Positions 7,236 through 16,676 are shown, numbered from the stretch's first letter. The stretch: 29,862 nt of DNA from CAYRVF01 sp964427535 (GCA_964427535.1 CAYRVF010000062.1:1-29862); one strand, 5' to 3'. The notes: generated by a model not told the origin, from the letters alone. A program made the numbers and translations.

Positions 7236-10200
7236 TCAGCCCACACCTACACGCCGAACCTGTGTCGTGATGAGGGCGGGCCTCGTGTTCAGGTAGGTGA
7301 TGACGGCGTCCAGTGGCTCGCGGATCTCTTCGGCTGCGCGAGGGACGATGCGCCACATGCGGTCGAGCGTAGCGGGCCAGTTGGCGAGGAGGGCCGCCGC
7401 CCTGTTACTGGCGGTCGCCTGCAGATGATACGCGACCAGCGCGGCGACCGCTTCAGCCTCGCCGCCTCCGGCGATGCGCTCCATCCGCACCAACTCCGGA
7501 TTGACCTTGCCCGGCAGGGTGTCGTGCTCGTCGTAGACGTAGGCGATGCCGCCTGACATGCCCGCGGCGAAGTTGCGCCCCGTCTCGCCCAGCACGACGA
7601 CGACACCGCCCGTCATGTATTCGCAGCCGTGGTCGCCGACGCCCTCCACGACCGCGATGGCACCGCTGTTGCGGACCGCGAAGCGCTCACCCGCTCGCCC
7701 GCGCGCGAGCAACAGTCCTCCGGTCGCCCCGTACAGCACCGTGTTGCCCATAATCGTCTGGTCGTGCGCGACGAACCGGGCGCCGTGCGGCGGCATGACG
7801 ACGATCTCGCCGCCGGTCATGCCTTTGGCCACGTAGTCGTTCGCGTCACCCACGAGCACCAGCCGCAGCCCTGGCACGCAGAACGCCCCGAAGCTCTGCC
7901 CGGCGCTGCCAGTGTAGTGGCAGATGATGTGGCCTTCCGGCAGACCAGAGTCGCCCCAACGATGCGCGATTTCACCGGAGAGGCGCGCGCCGACCGTGCG
8001 GTCGCGATTGCGGATGGCGTGCTGCAGCAGCACGGTCCCGCCGCGCGCGAGCAGCGGCAGCGCGTCGTCCAGCAGCGTCGCCTCGTACTCAGACAGGCCG
8101 TTCGTCGCGGGTGCGGTCGCGCTCCCGCCGAGCCAGCGCCGGGGCGTGTCGTCGGGGCCAGCCGAGAGCAGCGGCGATAGGGAGTCCAGCACACGAGTCG
8201 CCCGCTCATGGTTGGCTTGAGGGTCGTCGCGGACGGCGAGCAAATCGGCCCGGCCGGTGATGTCGTCGAGCGTGCGCGCGCCGAGCGAGGCCAGCAGCTC
8301 GCGTACCTCCTCAGTAATGGAGAGGAGGAATGCGGCCAGGTGCTCGAGTCGGCCCTCGAAGCGGCCGCGCAAATCCTCTCGCTGCGTCGCGATGCCAGTG
8401 GGGCAGGTGTCGAGATGGCACTGGCGCGCCATGTCGCAGCCGAGGGCGACGAGCGCCGCCGTACCAATGCCGAACTCATCTGCCCCGAGCAGCGCCGCGA
8501 CGATGATGTCCCGTCCGGTCTTGAGTCCGCCGTCGGTTCGCAGCCGGACGCGCCCGCGCAGCCCATTCTTGCGGAGCACCTGCTGCGCCTCGGCCAACCC
8601 AACCTCCCAGGGGATGCCCGCGTGCTTGATCGAGCTGAGCGGCGAGGCGCCAGTGCCGCCGTCGTGCCCGCTGATGAGCACGTAGTCGGCATGTGCCTTG
8701 GCTACGCCAGCCGCGATGGCGCCAACGCCACGCTCGGCGACCAGCTTCACGCCGACGGCCGCGCGGGGATTCACCTGCTTGAGGTCGTAGATGAGTTGGG
8801 CGAGGTCCTCGATGCTGTAGATGTCGTGGTGTGGCGGCGGCGAGATGAGCGCGATGCCCGGCCGCGTGTGCCGCAGGCGCGCGATCAGCCCAGTGACCTT
8901 GCGCGCGGGGAGTTGCCCGCCCTCGCCGGGCTTCGAGCCTTGCGCCATCTTGATTTCCAACTCGTCGGCGTGTGCCAGATAGGCGGCCGTAACCCCAAAC
9001 CGGCCGGATGCCACCTGCTTGATGCGGCTGTTCGTCGAGACACCCTCGCGCGTGGCGCGAAACGCCGCTGGGTCCTCGCCGCCCTCACCGGTGTTGCTGC
9101 GACCGCCGAGCGAGTTCATGGCGAGCGTGAGCGTCAGGTGTGCCTCGGCGCTGAGCGAGCCGAGCGACATGGCTGTGCTGATGAACCGCCGCACGATGCG
9201 CTCGGCGGGCTCGACGTCTTCCAACGGCACCGGCTGCTGCGGACGGAGGATCAGCAAGTCGCGGATGGCGGTGGGCGGGCGCGCGTAGACCAACTCCGTG
9301 TAGCACTTGTAGTCCTCGCGGCTGCCGCTGCGTGCTGCCTGCTGGAGCGCCTTCACGACGGTAGGATTGGTGGCATGGTACTCGGCGTTGCGGCGGAAGC
9401 GCACATACCCTCGGTCGGCCAGCCGCGGCCGGAGGGCTACGACGGTGTGTGCCGCGCTGGCCTCGCTGGACTCGCCGGTCGCCTGCGCATCTGGCACGCT
9501 GTCGCCGTTCTGGGCGAGTGGCGCCGCCAGCCGGTCAGCGTCGTCGCGGAGCTGGCGAGCCTGCCCGTCGATATCGACGAGGGTCAGACCACCCAGCGAG
9601 GCGGGCGTGCCAGGGAAGTACCGCTCGACGAGCTCGGGCGAGACGCCGACACATTCGAAGAGCTGCGCGCCAATATAGCTGTCGATGACGGAGAGGCCCA
9701 TCCGCGCGACCACCTTCAGTAGGCCCTTCTCCAGCGCGGAGCGCACGTTCTCCGCCGCGCTCGTTGCCGTCACCTGCTCCAGACCGCGTGTGCCTCCGAG
9801 CGTGCGTGCCGTTGCCAGCGCGAGGTATGGGCAGACGGCGTTCGCGCCGTAGCCGAGCAGCGTCGCGAGGCCATGCACCTCCCAGACGCCGCCGGTGACG
9901 ACGACGATGCCCACCCAGGTGCGCAGCCCCGCGCGCACGAGGGCGGCATGGACGGCCGCGACGGCGAGCAGCGCGGGAATCGGCGCCTGGCAGGATCCTA
10001 CCCCCCGGTCGTCCAGCACGAGCACGCGGGTTCCGGCACCCACGGCGTCGACGGCGTAGGTGGCGAGTATCTCCAGCGCGGATGCGAGCGCCGTTCCGTC
10101 CTGTTCGCTAAGTATCTCGTCGGAGGGCGCGTAGGCCATCGAGAGCCGCGTGACGGGTAAACTCTGCTCGGCGGCGGTTGCCAGTACGCTCCGCAGCATG

Positions 10201-12002
10201 CCCTCGTCGAGGACCGGGCTGCTCAGGCGCAGTAGTGTCTCGGACGGCTCACTATCACGGAGAAGCGGGGGGCGCGCGCCGAGATACGTGCTGAGGGACA
10301 TCACACTCTGCTCGCGGAGCGCGTCTATCGGCGGATTGGTCACCTGGGCGAATCGCTGCCGGAAGTAGCTGGCGAGCGGGCGTGGCTGCCGCGAAAAGAC
10401 GGCCAGCGGGGTATCGTCGCCCATGCTCCACACCGCCTCGACGTGCTCGGCTACCATCGGACGCAGCACCAGCTCGACGTCTTCGTGGCTGTAGCCAAAG
10501 AGCGTTTGTCGCGCGATCAGATTGACGGGAGCTTCCTCGTCTGTTGTCGCCTCGTCTTCTGGCGCATGGAGGGCCGGTACATCGACGATGTGCCGCTCTA
10601 CCCACTCGGCATAGGGATGCTCTGCCGCGAGCGTAGCTTTCAGCTCGGCGTCGAAGCGCAGCGTGCCGTCCGAGGTATCGAGCAGCAGGACGTGCCCCGG
10701 CCCAAGACGTCCCTTCGCCAGGACGCACGCCTCATCCAGCGCGATCACACCTGTCTCGGAGGCGAGAACGAGCAGGCCATCGTCCGTCACCTGATAGCGC
10801 AGCGGACGCAGCCCATTGCGGTCGAGCGCGGCACCGACCCGCACGCCATCGCTGAAGACGAGCGCTGCCGGACCGTCCCACGGCTCCACGAGCGGCGCTT
10901 GTGCCTCGTAGAACGCGCGCACCGCTGGCGGCAGATCGTCGCGACGCTCCCAGGCCTCGGGCACGAGCAGGCTCAGCGCATGCGGCAGCGCGCGGCCCGA
11001 GCGCACGAGCAGCTCCAGCGCGTTGTCGAGGCTGGTCGAGTCGCTGCCCTCCGGTTCGATGACGGGCGAGAGGCGGGCCGCGTCTTCGCCCCATTCGCTG
11101 GCGGCGAAGGTCGCCTGCCGCGCCGCCATCCAGTTGCGGTTGCCCTGCACCGTGTTGATCTCGCCGTTGTGTGCGAGCATGCGCATCGGCTGCGCGAGCC
11201 GCCAGCTCGGGAAAGTGTTGGTGCTGTAGCGCTGATGGAAGACCGCGAGCGCGGTCGTAAAATCGGGGTCGCGCAGGTCGGGGTAGAAGTCGGGCAGCGT
11301 CTCTGCCGTGAGGAGTCCTTTGTAGACGAGGGTGCGTGTCGAGAGGGAAGCGATGTAGGTGGTGTCGCATCCGATCCGCGAGAGGTGCTGCTCGGTCTCC
11401 TTGCGCGCCAGGTAGAGCAGCCGTTCGAAGGTGTCGCCCTCCATGCCGCCAGGTTGCTCGACGAGTGCCTGCTCGATCCGTGGGCAGGTGGTCCGCGCCG
11501 CACTGCCTAACACCGCCTCGTGCACCGGAACGGCGCGCCACCCGAGCACTCGCGCGCGCCACTGTTCCAGCGCGTCCGTGAGTAGCCTGCGTGACTGCTC
11601 CGCATCTCGTTCATCCGCGGGAAGGAAGAGCATGCCGACGGCAAGCTCTCCCTGCGTAAGTGGTGGGTGTCCATGCTCGGTGAGCCAGCGGTTGAGCAGC
11701 GGCATGGGGAGCTGTGTGAGTACGCCGACTCCGTCGCTGACCTCCGCGTGGGCGTCCATCGCACCCCGGTGTGCCAGGTTCCTCAGCGCTTCGAGCGCGC
11801 GCTCGACCACGGCGTGATCTGGCTGGCCTGAGATGTTCGCGACGAAGCCGGTGCCACAGGCGTCATGCTCGAAGCGTGGATCGTAGAGTGGATAGTCGGC
11901 GGAGAGCGGGCGGAAGCGTGTGTCATTCCTGTTGGACGGCGCGGACGCGCGTGGGGGGGGTGAGGCTGAAGACCATCGGTGGACGATACCCGGCTCATAC
12001 AT
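7236..12002 (-). CDS. gltB: Glutamate synthase large subunit
   Basis: Makes glutamate from glutamine and 2-oxoglutarate, channelling ammonia between two sites. The product is 1588 residues, near the usual 1500. Order: a propeptide-like N-terminus of 48 residues, then catalytic Cys49 in FEHDACGTGFVAN of the class II glutamine amidotransferase domain; the central domain; the FMN-binding synthase domain (SGHDGGTGASPLSSIKHAG); a 3Fe-4S cluster site CDMARQCHLDTCPTG with Cys1189, 1195 and 1200; and the C-terminal GXGXG beta-helix domain (GGVVVVLGETGRNFAAGMSG). The ATG at 12002 was chosen because GGAGGG stands just before it; an upstream in-frame start at 12086 has no such site. No small subunit (gltD) is in the window, so electrons come from ferredoxin or from an unlinked GltD; I could not decide which. 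Confidence 0.97.
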   Translation of the reverse strand: MYEPGIVHRWSSASPPPRASAPSNRNDTRFRPLSADYPLYDPRFEHDACGTGFVANISGQPDHAVVERALEALRNLAHRGAMDAHAEVSDGVGVLTQLPMPLLNRWLTEHGHPPLTQGELAVGMLFLPADERDAEQSRRLLTDALEQWRARVLGWRAVPVHEAVLGSAARTTCPRIEQALVEQPGGMEGDTFERLLYLARKETEQHLSRIGCDTTYIASLSTRTLVYKGLLTAETLPDFYPDLRDPDFTTALAVFHQRYSTNTFPSWRLAQPMRMLAHNGEINTVQGNRNWMAARQATFAASEWGEDAARLSPVIEPEGSDSTSLDNALELLVRSGRALPHALSLLVPEAWERRDDLPPAVRAFYEAQAPLVEPWDGPAALVFSDGVRVGAALDRNGLRPLRYQVTDDGLLVLASETGVIALDEACVLAKGRLGPGHVLLLDTSDGTLRFDAELKATLAAEHPYAEWVERHIVDVPALHAPEDEATTDEEAPVNLIARQTLFGYSHEDVELVLRPMVAEHVEAVWSMGDDTPLAVFSRQPRPLASYFRQRFAQVTNPPIDALREQSVMSLSTYLGARPPLLRDSEPSETLLRLSSPVLDEGMLRSVLATAAEQSLPVTRLSMAYAPSDEILSEQDGTALASALEILATYAVDAVGAGTRVLVLDDRGVGSCQAPIPALLAVAAVHAALVRAGLRTWVGIVVVTGGVWEVHGLATLLGYGANAVCPYLALATARTLGGTRGLEQVTATSAAENVRSALEKGLLKVVARMGLSVIDSYIGAQLFECVGVSPELVERYFPGTPASLGGLTLVDIDGQARQLRDDADRLAAPLAQNGDSVPDAQATGESSEASAAHTVVALRPRLADRGYVRFRRNAEYHATNPTVVKALQQAARSGSREDYKCYTELVYARPPTAIRDLLILRPQQPVPLEDVEPAERIVRRFISTAMSLGSLSAEAHLTLTLAMNSLGGRSNTGEGGEDPAAFRATREGVSTNSRIKQVASGRFGVTAAYLAHADELEIKMAQGSKPGEGGQLPARKVTGLIARLRHTRPGIALISPPPHHDIYSIEDLAQLIYDLKQVNPRAAVGVKLVAERGVGAIAAGVAKAHADYVLISGHDGGTGASPLSSIKHAGIPWEVGLAEAQQVLRKNGLRGRVRLRTDGGLKTGRDIIVAALLGADEFGIGTAALVALGCDMARQCHLDTCPTGIATQREDLRGRFEGRLEHLAAFLLSITEEVRELLASLGARTLDDITGRADLLAVRDDPQANHERATRVLDSLSPLLSAGPDDTPRRWLGGSATAPATNGLSEYEATLLDDALPLLARGGTVLLQHAIRNRDRTVGARLSGEIAHRWGDSGLPEGHIICHYTGSAGQSFGAFCVPGLRLVLVGDANDYVAKGMTGGEIVVMPPHGARFVAHDQTIMGNTVLYGATGGLLLARGRAGERFAVRNSGAIAVVEGVGDHGCEYMTGGVVVVLGETGRNFAAGMSGGIAYVYDEHDTLPGKVNPELVRMERIAGGGEAEAVAALVAYHLQATASNRAAALLANWPATLDRMWRIVPRAAEEIREPLDAVITYLNTRPALITTQVRRVGVG

Positions 12003-12381
12003 ATGTGACCCTCCTGCCAGACTCACCTGCGGAGACGAAGGTCCAGTGTGCGAGCATGCGCGAGCGTGGCGGTCCCGCAGCCACACCCAACTATGCGGGT
12101 GGTATGTCTGGCGTCGTGGTCTTCGGCCTCGAAAACACAGACAGCCTCCTCTGCCGCCACCCTGTGAAGGTGGCTCCGCAAAGGAGGCTGCAACGCCTCG
12201 TCATGCGCGCGAGGCCGGGCGGGCAAACATCGCTCCCCGGCGATCGGAGTCTGCCGCGACGCATGAGGGATGTGCCGTATGTGTGAGCACAACGGTACCG
12301 CAGGTTCACGCGTGCGTCAAGGGGCAATGCTGGCAGGTTCGCCGCGTGACATGCGCCCAGTCCGGCGGATGCCTTCTTGGG
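12003..12381 (-). promoter_or_regulatory. gltB leader and promoter region with a two-stem hairpin
   Basis: This 379-base stretch contains no credible gene. On the strand read into gltB it holds an extended hairpin: CAGCCTCC (12142-12149) pairs with GGAGGCTG (12183-12190), and inside it CCACC (12157-12161) pairs with GGTGG (12169-12173), separated by purine-rich internal bulges. A second short stem-loop surrounds 12230-12250. I compared it from memory with glycine, glutamine (glnA motif) and T-box leaders and saw no match. It may be an unrecognised cis-acting RNA or simply a strong hairpin; no promoter boxes were clear. Confidence 0.35.
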
Positions 12382-12978
12382 CTAGGGGAACGTCGTTTCG
12401 CTCGGGGCAGTGGGTACCTCGCTCGCAGGGCTCGTCGGGCGTGTACGCAACGGGCGGGACAATGCGCGAGGCAGTGGTACGAGACAGACCACCAGGCCGA
12501 CGACCGTGACGACGCCGATGCTGCCCACCACATCCTCGACATGATGGGCGCCGATTGCCATGCGGCCGAGCAGAATGGCGAGCGTCAGCAGCGCGCAGAG
12601 AGCCGCGACGCGCCGGTTGAGCAGCGCGACGGCGAAGGTGAAGAAGCTGGCCAGCAAGACATGATCAGAAGGGAAGCCGTTATCGTGCGCAACCGGAACG
12701 AGCGGCGCGGTGTGCGTGACGATGTACGGGCGCGTATCGATCACAAGCCCGGCAAGCACTATCGAGGCGGCGTAGGCCAGCACGCCGAGAGCAACCATCC
12801 GCAGCAGGTACGCCCAAGTGAGTCGCGGGTTGCGTCGCACGAAGGCGACGACGAGCGTGGCGACGGCGATCAGCGCCACGATAACGATGAGGTAGTCAGC
12901 GCAGACCGCCGCCAGCTCACGTGTCGCTCCGTTCGTGAGGGCAGCATGCTCTAATGCCGGTTGGATAGGATCAGACAT
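12382..12978 (-). CDS. PAP2-superfamily phosphatase, probable undecaprenyl-diphosphatase (BcrC-like)
   Basis: Integral membrane phosphatase of 198 residues with about five hydrophobic segments. The three PAP2 signatures are present: TRP at 82-84 (with Ala instead of the usual leading Lys), PSDH at 103-106 with the catalytic His106, and GRMAIGAHHVEDV with Arg139, His145 and Asp149. The PSDH variant is typical of the BcrC/YbjG branch, which recycles the undecaprenyl pyrophosphate lipid carrier in cell-wall synthesis and can give bacitracin resistance. The C-terminus is a Pro/Ser/Thr-rich tail. The ATG at 12978 (MSDPIQPALEH) was preferred over a longer frame from 13143, whose extra 55 residues look non-coding. 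Substrate is inferred from the motif variant. Confidence 0.85.
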   Translation of the reverse strand: MSDPIQPALEHAALTNGATRELAAVCADYLIVIVALIAVATLVVAFVRRNPRLTWAYLLRMVALGVLAYAASIVLAGLVIDTRPYIVTHTAPLVPVAHDNGFPSDHVLLASFFTFAVALLNRRVAALCALLTLAILLGRMAIGAHHVEDVVGSIGVVTVVGLVVCLVPLPRALSRPLRTRPTSPASEVPTAPSETTFP

Positions 12979-13382
12979 CTCGCTCGCACTCCACTCTCCT
13001 TCGCCCCCGATACTCCTGAGATGGGGCGATTTGTCCAGTCTACATTGCTGTTGGCAAGTGAGCGATATCGAGTAGGACTGCCAGGCGATATCTCGCTGGC
13101 CGGTCACCAGGGACTCGGCCCGCATCGAGCTGGCGGCGACCAAGCGCCGGACGCGCGACGAGGGTGGGCTGTTTCATCGTACAATAGCCGGAAGCGCCAT
13201 GCGCTCAATCGACATCAGCCGCATCACACCGCGAGCAAATTCACGCACGCCATGGCTGCCGCACTGACGGCGAGCGGTACGCTCATGTCCATCTTCCTCG
13301 CGCATGGCCGCGCGGAGATTCACTCCTTCTGGCGAGGTCTTCCGGACGAGAAGCGTCTCTCCCAGGCGAAGGAGGGATTCAG
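12979..13382. other. Divergent intergenic region between phosphatase and histidine kinase
   Basis: About 400 bases separating two divergently transcribed genes. It contains two copies of GCGATATC (13062-13069 and 13085-13092) and a TACAAT that could serve as a plus-strand -10 box at 13180-13185, though without a convincing -35. A 44-codon plus-strand frame at 13252-13386 overlaps the kinase start as ATGA but has no ribosome site and reads as random sequence, so I do not call it. Confidence 0.4.
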
Positions 13383-15335
13383 ATGAAGCACACAGAGCGT
13401 GATTCTGGTGACCACGGAGGTGCGAGGCGGAGCGACGCGCGCTCTGTCGTCACCACCCAGGTGGAGCGTTCGGCTGACGCGTCTGGACCCGGGAGAAGAC
13501 GCGCGAATAAACAGCGCGACTCGACAGACCAGAATGGCGACGCTGCGAGCGAGACGCCGTTTCCCGCCAGTCGGCACGATCTGACGCCCGATGCGCGTCT
13601 GTCCTCCTTACTCGATTTCATGGCCGATGGCGTGATCTTTTACGACGCCACTGGCCAGCCAGTGCAGGTGAACCGCGGGTATCATGACCTGTTTGGTCTC
13701 GATGCCCGGCCCGAGGTCGCTGCGCTGCCTCTCACCGACCGCATTCATCTGTTTGCTCCGCGCGACAAGCATGGGCAGCCGCTCTCCAAAGAGCAGTGGT
13801 TGCCGTTTCGTGTGCTCAGAGGTGAAACCCTGCCGGACGGCGCAGCCGACGAGTACATGGTACGCACGCTTGATGGGCGCGAGCTGCTCATCCGCGGGAG
13901 TGGCGTACCGATCCGCAATGCCGCTGGCGAGATCGCGGGCTGTGTGCTGCTGCTGCGCGATGTGACGGAGCAGCGCCGCCAGGAGTATCACACCCGCGAC
14001 GCGCTCGATGCGCTGCTGATGATGGCGGAAACACTCGTCTCAGAGCGGGCCGAGCCATCGTTATCGGGGGCGCCGGGTACCGCGACGAGCGGCGTATCAT
14101 ACCGGCTAGCCGAGCTGACGCAGACGGTCCTCGGCAGCGAGCGTGTGACCATCGTGCCGGTCGGTGCGGACGGCGACGTACAGCCAACTGTCGCGTCAGC
14201 CGGACCCATCGAGGCGGACGAAAGCCGGCAATGGGAGGAACGGTATCCTCAGCAGGGCAGGCGTGTTCTGAGTGATTTCCTGCCGCCTGGGGTGATCGCG
14301 CGTCTCCAGCATGGAGAGCTAGTCGCCGTCGACCGTTGGCAGTCACCGTTCAATCGCTGGCCCAACCCTGGTGGATGGCGCTCGCTGCTGATTGTGCCGA
14401 TGGTGCTGCGTCACCAGCTCATCGGTGTGGTGACGCTGGATTTCGCGATGGAGGCGCATACCATCACCGACGACGCGCGAGCGCTTGCCGGGGGAGTGGC
14501 ACGTCTCGCCGCGCTGGTGCTCGATCGCGAGCGGCTGCTGCGGGCGCGCGAGGAGGAGCGCGCGAAGGCGCTGGCGCTACAAGAGGCGAATCGGCGTATG
14601 GATGAGTTTCTCGGCATCGCGACGCATGAGCTCAAGACGCCAGTGACAAGTGGCAGTCTTACCGTGCAACTAGCCGCGCTGCGCCTGAACATGCTGCTCT
14701 CTGATCCAGCCGCCGACCAGGACGAGTACACGCGCCAGTTGGCATCGTTACGCGAGCTGCTGACTCGCGCGGAAACCAGCATGGACCGCCTCAGTCGCCT
14801 GGTCGACGACCTGCTGGACGTCTCGCGTATTCGCGCGGGCAAGCTGGAGCTACGCCCCGAGCGCTGCGACCTGGCCGACATCGTGCGCGAGTCTGTCGCC
14901 GAGCAGCGGCAGATCACGCCCGGCCGCACCATCATGCTGCGGCTGCCAGGCACTGGCGCTGTGATGGTACGCGCGGACCCCGACCGCACCGGCCAGGTCC
15001 TCACGAATTACCTGACCAACGCGCTCAAGTATTCCACGGCGGACTGTTCGGTGCGGGTGCGCGTCAGCGTGCGGGCGGGATGGGCGCGGGTGGCGGTGCG
15101 CGACGAAGGCCCTGGGCTGCCGCGGGCCGAGTATCGCCGCATCTGGGACCGCTTTCATCGCGTACCAGGGATCGAGGTCGCGACCGGCGGCGAGATCGGC
15201 CTCGGTCTGGGGCTACACATTTGCAAGACGATCGTCGAGCAACAGGAGGGCCGGGTCGGCGTTCAGCGCGCTCGGGGCGGAGGGTCGATCTTCTGGTTCT
15301 CACTGCCGCTCGCGCCCGCCGAGTCAGTACGGTGA
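13383..15335 (+). CDS. Orphan PAS-GAF sensor histidine kinase
   Basis: Cytoplasmic histidine kinase of 650 residues without membrane helices. Order: a polar, probably disordered N-terminus (1-65); a PAS domain (about 72-195, MADGVIFYDATGQPVQVN ... LLLRDVTEQRR); a GAF-like domain (about 200-375); a helical linker; HisKA with His415 in LGIATHELKTPVTSG; HATPase_c with N-box NYLTNALKYS, G1 DEGPGLP and G2 IGLGLGLHICKTIVEQ. A near-perfect AAGGAGG precedes the ATG. No response regulator is adjacent, so the partner is unlinked. The layout resembles the many soluble PAS/GAF kinases of Ktedonobacteria and Thermomicrobia. The signal is unknown. Confidence 0.9.
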   Translation: MKHTERDSGDHGGARRSDARSVVTTQVERSADASGPGRRRANKQRDSTDQNGDAASETPFPASRHDLTPDARLSSLLDFMADGVIFYDATGQPVQVNRGYHDLFGLDARPEVAALPLTDRIHLFAPRDKHGQPLSKEQWLPFRVLRGETLPDGAADEYMVRTLDGRELLIRGSGVPIRNAAGEIAGCVLLLRDVTEQRRQEYHTRDALDALLMMAETLVSERAEPSLSGAPGTATSGVSYRLAELTQTVLGSERVTIVPVGADGDVQPTVASAGPIEADESRQWEERYPQQGRRVLSDFLPPGVIARLQHGELVAVDRWQSPFNRWPNPGGWRSLLIVPMVLRHQLIGVVTLDFAMEAHTITDDARALAGGVARLAALVLDRERLLRAREEERAKALALQEANRRMDEFLGIATHELKTPVTSGSLTVQLAALRLNMLLSDPAADQDEYTRQLASLRELLTRAETSMDRLSRLVDDLLDVSRIRAGKLELRPERCDLADIVRESVAEQRQITPGRTIMLRLPGTGAVMVRADPDRTGQVLTNYLTNALKYSTADCSVRVRVSVRAGWARVAVRDEGPGLPRAEYRRIWDRFHRVPGIEVATGGEIGLGLGLHICKTIVEQQEGRVGVQRARGGGSIFWFSLPLAPAESVR

Positions 15336-15384
15336 GCCCATTGGCTTGACGCCCCTCTGCCGACTCTGGCGGCGATCGGTGAGA

Positions 15385-15717
15385 TCACACCGCGACGGAC
15401 CAGCGGCGCCGCCACGCGAGTAGTCCGAGCGCGAGGCCGAGCAGGGCGATAGCGCCAAAACCATATGCAAGAACCTGACTCGTATGTGTATAGACGAGCG
15501 ACGTAGATGGTTGCGCGAGGTCGCGCACGAGAAAGCAGAGCGGGGCAAGGCCGAAGCCGACCAGGGCGGCCCAGACTCCACGCGCGCCGATCACGAAAGC
15601 GCCAACGACCAACAAGATGCACCCGATCAGCAGCAACAGCGCGCCGATGCTCAGAATGGCGAGCACGCCGACGCCCAGCACCGCCCCGACTCCGAACCAG
15701 TAGAGCGCTCGTAGCAT
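15385..15717 (-). CDS. Small multi-pass membrane protein, function unknown
   Basis: A 110-residue, very hydrophobic protein with about four membrane helices (MLRALYWFGVGAVLGVGVL ... GARGVWAALVGFGLAPLCFL ... VLAYGFGAIALLGLALGLL) and a basic C-terminus (AWRRRWSVAV). The ATG at 15717 has an excellent GGAGGTG site 6 bases upstream and is preferred over the in-frame start at 15939, whose extra 74 residues are not membrane-like. It converges with the histidine kinase gene across 49 bases. I do not recognise a named family. It stands divergent to the ECF sigma factor gene, so it could share that promoter region. Confidence 0.75.
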   Translation of the reverse strand: MLRALYWFGVGAVLGVGVLAILSIGALLLLIGCILLVVGAFVIGARGVWAALVGFGLAPLCFLVRDLAQPSTSLVYTHTSQVLAYGFGAIALLGLALGLLAWRRRWSVAV

Positions 15718-16019
15718 GGTGCGCACCTCCGGCTTCCAGTGGGATATCACATCTCCCTTGCTATAGAGCATACGCCGAGTGTGCGACTCGGCGCCATTCG
15801 TGTTTTCGTCTTCCATAGCCGGAAGCCGGACACAGTTGACATGGCGTCGCAAACTCTTTTCTCGCCTGTATGAAATGTGTAATCCACCGTAGTCTCGTCG
15901 TAACCCTGGCCATTTAACATCTTTCCCAAAGCCCTTCAACGCCAGGCATACGCGATGTCGCGCCTGAGCTCATCGCACTCGCGCGTGCGTGCTGTACGCC
16001 ACACGCGGAGGTCATCCAG

Positions 16020-16676
16020 ATGCAGGGGAAGGATACTATCTTGGCACTTCAACAACTCCGGACAGACGACGACACAGCGCGCGACGACGGGATAGATGCG
16101 CCTGCGCCGCTCGCGCCGATGGATGCCGAACAGATGCGGGACGTCTACGAAGAAAACGTGAAAGCCATCTATTACTTCATCTACGGGAAGGTCCAGCATC
16201 GCGAACTCGCCGAAGACCTCACCTCGCAGGTCTTTCTGAAGGCGGTCCGTGCGCTGGACGGCACACGCGAACCGGCGAGCATCCGCAGTTGGCTCTTTCA
16301 CATCGCGCAGTCCCGAATTGCCGACTACTACCGGTCGCTCTACCGCCTGCGGACGCAATCGCTCGAGGAGCTTCCTGACGTCTTCTGGGATACCGTGGAC
16401 GCCGGAGAAGCGACGAGCGCAAGCGGCGAATCCGAGCAGGCGGCGGAGTCGGTGGAGTCCTTGTTCGAGCGTCTCCCGGAGCGCTACCGGGATGTGCTGA
16501 GGCTGCGCTTCCTGATGAACCGTTCACTCAAGGAAGCCGCCGAACATATGCATACCTCGGTGAACGCCCTCAAAGTGTTACAGGGGCGGGCGCTCAAGAA
16601 GGCTCGCGGCATTGGACTCGACGAGCACTCCATACGGATGCCAGAGGATGGCTGTGCCGCACCCTGCGCCTCGTAG
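16020..16676 (+). CDS. RNA polymerase sigma factor, ECF subfamily
   Basis: A 218-residue sigma-70 family factor of the ECF type. Region 2 (about 40-115) is seen in VYEENVKAIYYFIYGKVQHR, ELAEDLTSQVFLKAVRAL and SWLFHIAQSRIADYYRSL. Region 4 (about 145-200) is seen in LPERYRDVLRLRFLMNRSLK and the helix-turn-helix AAEHMHTSVNALKVLQGRAL. Linker sequence between the two is acidic. The product has an N-terminal extension of about 35 residues and a short C-terminal tail with two cysteines (GCAAPCAS). GGAGGT lies 7 bases before the ATG. No anti-sigma gene follows, since the next gene is on the opposite strand, so control must be by other means. Regulon unknown. Confidence 0.88.
   Translation: MQGKDTILALQQLRTDDDTARDDGIDAPAPLAPMDAEQMRDVYEENVKAIYYFIYGKVQHRELAEDLTSQVFLKAVRALDGTREPASIRSWLFHIAQSRIADYYRSLYRLRTQSLEELPDVFWDTVDAGEATSASGESEQAAESVESLFERLPERYRDVLRLRFLMNRSLKEAAEHMHTSVNALKVLQGRALKKARGIGLDEHSIRMPEDGCAAPCAS

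Noticed and set aside
8208..9722. Plus-strand open frame of 504 codons opposite gltB
   Set aside because: Shadow of the gltB synthase domain; similar shadows lie at 10443-11510 and 149-1435. None has a ribosome site or recognisable domain.
12003..12086. 28-residue N-terminal extension of GltB
   Set aside because: GGAGGG stands immediately before the ATG at 12002; the upstream alternative has no ribosome site and would lengthen an already sufficient propeptide.
12232..12242. GCTCCCCGGCG occurring here and again at 20554-20564
   Set aside because: An 11-base GC-rich match in unrelated contexts; expected by chance in DNA of this composition.
12961..13386. Plus-strand frame overlapping the PAS-GAF kinase start as ATGA
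   Set aside because: Product looks random, no ribosome site, and its first part overlaps the start of the phosphatase gene on the other strand.
15718..15939. 74-residue N-terminal extension of the small membrane protein
   Set aside because: The ATG at 15717 has a near-ideal ribosome site and starts the hydrophobic sequence; the upstream part has non-coding character.
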